From: a virus
Strand: one strand, 5' to 3'
DNA: 30,384 nucleotides
Virus record (IMG/VR): IMGVR_UViG_3300007609_000066
Coordinates: 1 to 30,384 of that record
The position numbers and the translations under genes are program-made. Shown here piece by piece: positions 30,286-30,384 of the stretch. A model generated the notes under the pieces. That model saw only the letters and a program-made list of their open reading frames with translations. It made no database searches and was not told where the DNA came from. The stretch's first letter is position 1, and every line of letters begins with the position of its first letter.

Positions 30286-30384
30286 GTTGCTTGGCCTATG
30301 GCAGCCCCGTCGATTGTGGCGCTGGCGACTTTGTAGCCGTTGCCGCCTTCGCCGTTGCCGCTGCCGCTGCCGCCGCCGTCGCCG
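30282..30384 (-). CDS. C-terminal end of a second Gly-rich protein, 5' partial
   Basis: A frame open at the right edge reads 33 codons to the TGA at 30284-30282. It begins with a Gly-rich GDGGGSGSGNGEGGNG part and ends in an ordinary segment YKVASATIDGAAIGQAT. The stop overlaps the start of the next Gly-rich gene. Identity of the whole protein cannot be judged from this piece. Confidence 0.55.
   Translation of the reverse strand, partial: GDGGGSGSGNGEGGNGYKVASATIDGAAIGQAT

Noticed and set aside
1-30384. tRNA genes, insertion sequences, integrase or attachment sites
   Set aside because: No cloverleaf-like sequence, transposase or integrase motif, or flanking direct repeats were seen on either strand.

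Overview
The window looks like part of a tailed double-stranded DNA bacteriophage genome, probably of the marine, environmental type. It is moderately GC-rich and packed with overlapping small genes. It combines a phage replication set (primase-helicase, SSB-like protein, SNF2-type helicase, Cas4-like nuclease, family A polymerase, dCMP deaminase, MazG-like enzyme, VRR-NUC nuclease) with virion-type proteins and a 2258-residue 'large polyvalent'-like protein. No tRNA, integrase, terminase, portal or capsid gene is recognisable, so the host and phage family cannot be fixed. Both ends of the window cut through genes.

Layout. (1) Positions 1-11288, + strand: five consecutive genes of a late, structural type. 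The first is open at the left edge and begins with nine 36-bp coding repeats. Three repeat- and glutamine-rich proteins follow, then the giant gene (4512-11288) with an HEMAH zinc-peptidase motif and five Q-x-x-[L/M]-F motifs. (2) 11289-11368: convergence zone with a hairpin terminator whose T-tract serves the - strand. (3) 11369-20963, - strand: a tightly coupled replication operon. It also holds an 81-residue protein that resembles the Acb2/Tad1 family of anti-CBASS cyclic-nucleotide sponges. The polymerase has Leu at the position equivalent to E. coli Pol I Phe762. (4) 20960-24525, - strand: nucleotide metabolism (dCMP deaminase, dATP/dGTP pyrophosphohydrolase-like protein), VRR-NUC nuclease and a run of very small genes. 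These include two unlisted membrane peptides of 25 and 46 residues and one apparently frame-disrupted gene. (5) 24590-29954, - strand: a cassette with a MoxR-type AAA+ ATPase, a VWA/HExxH protein, a Myb/GcrA-like HTH protein, three unrecognised larger proteins and two small ones. (6) 30010-30384, - strand: two adjacent Gly-X dipeptide-repeat proteins, the upstream one cut by the right edge.

The most interesting non-coding signal is a family of six perfect inverted repeats, GTTAGTG-N3/4-CACTAAC. They lie at 17938, 19610, 24578, 26864, 28260 and 29979, all in the - strand half. Four sit between genes just upstream of a start codon (SNF2 helicase, a small HTH gene, a 343-aa gene, MoxR). Two are inside reading frames. 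In two cases the repeat itself supplies the TAG stop of the preceding gene. This looks like a phage-specific regulon, concentrated on the MoxR-VWA cassette. MoxR is also preceded by a 15-codon leader peptide whose start codon lies in a 10-bp hairpin.

How the parts may work together (inference): the - strand module supplies replication, nucleotide supply and host-defence evasion early. The MoxR ATPase and VWA/metal-binding protein probably act as a chaperone pair on an unknown target. The + strand module makes virion proteins, with the giant protein probably an internal or ejected protein.
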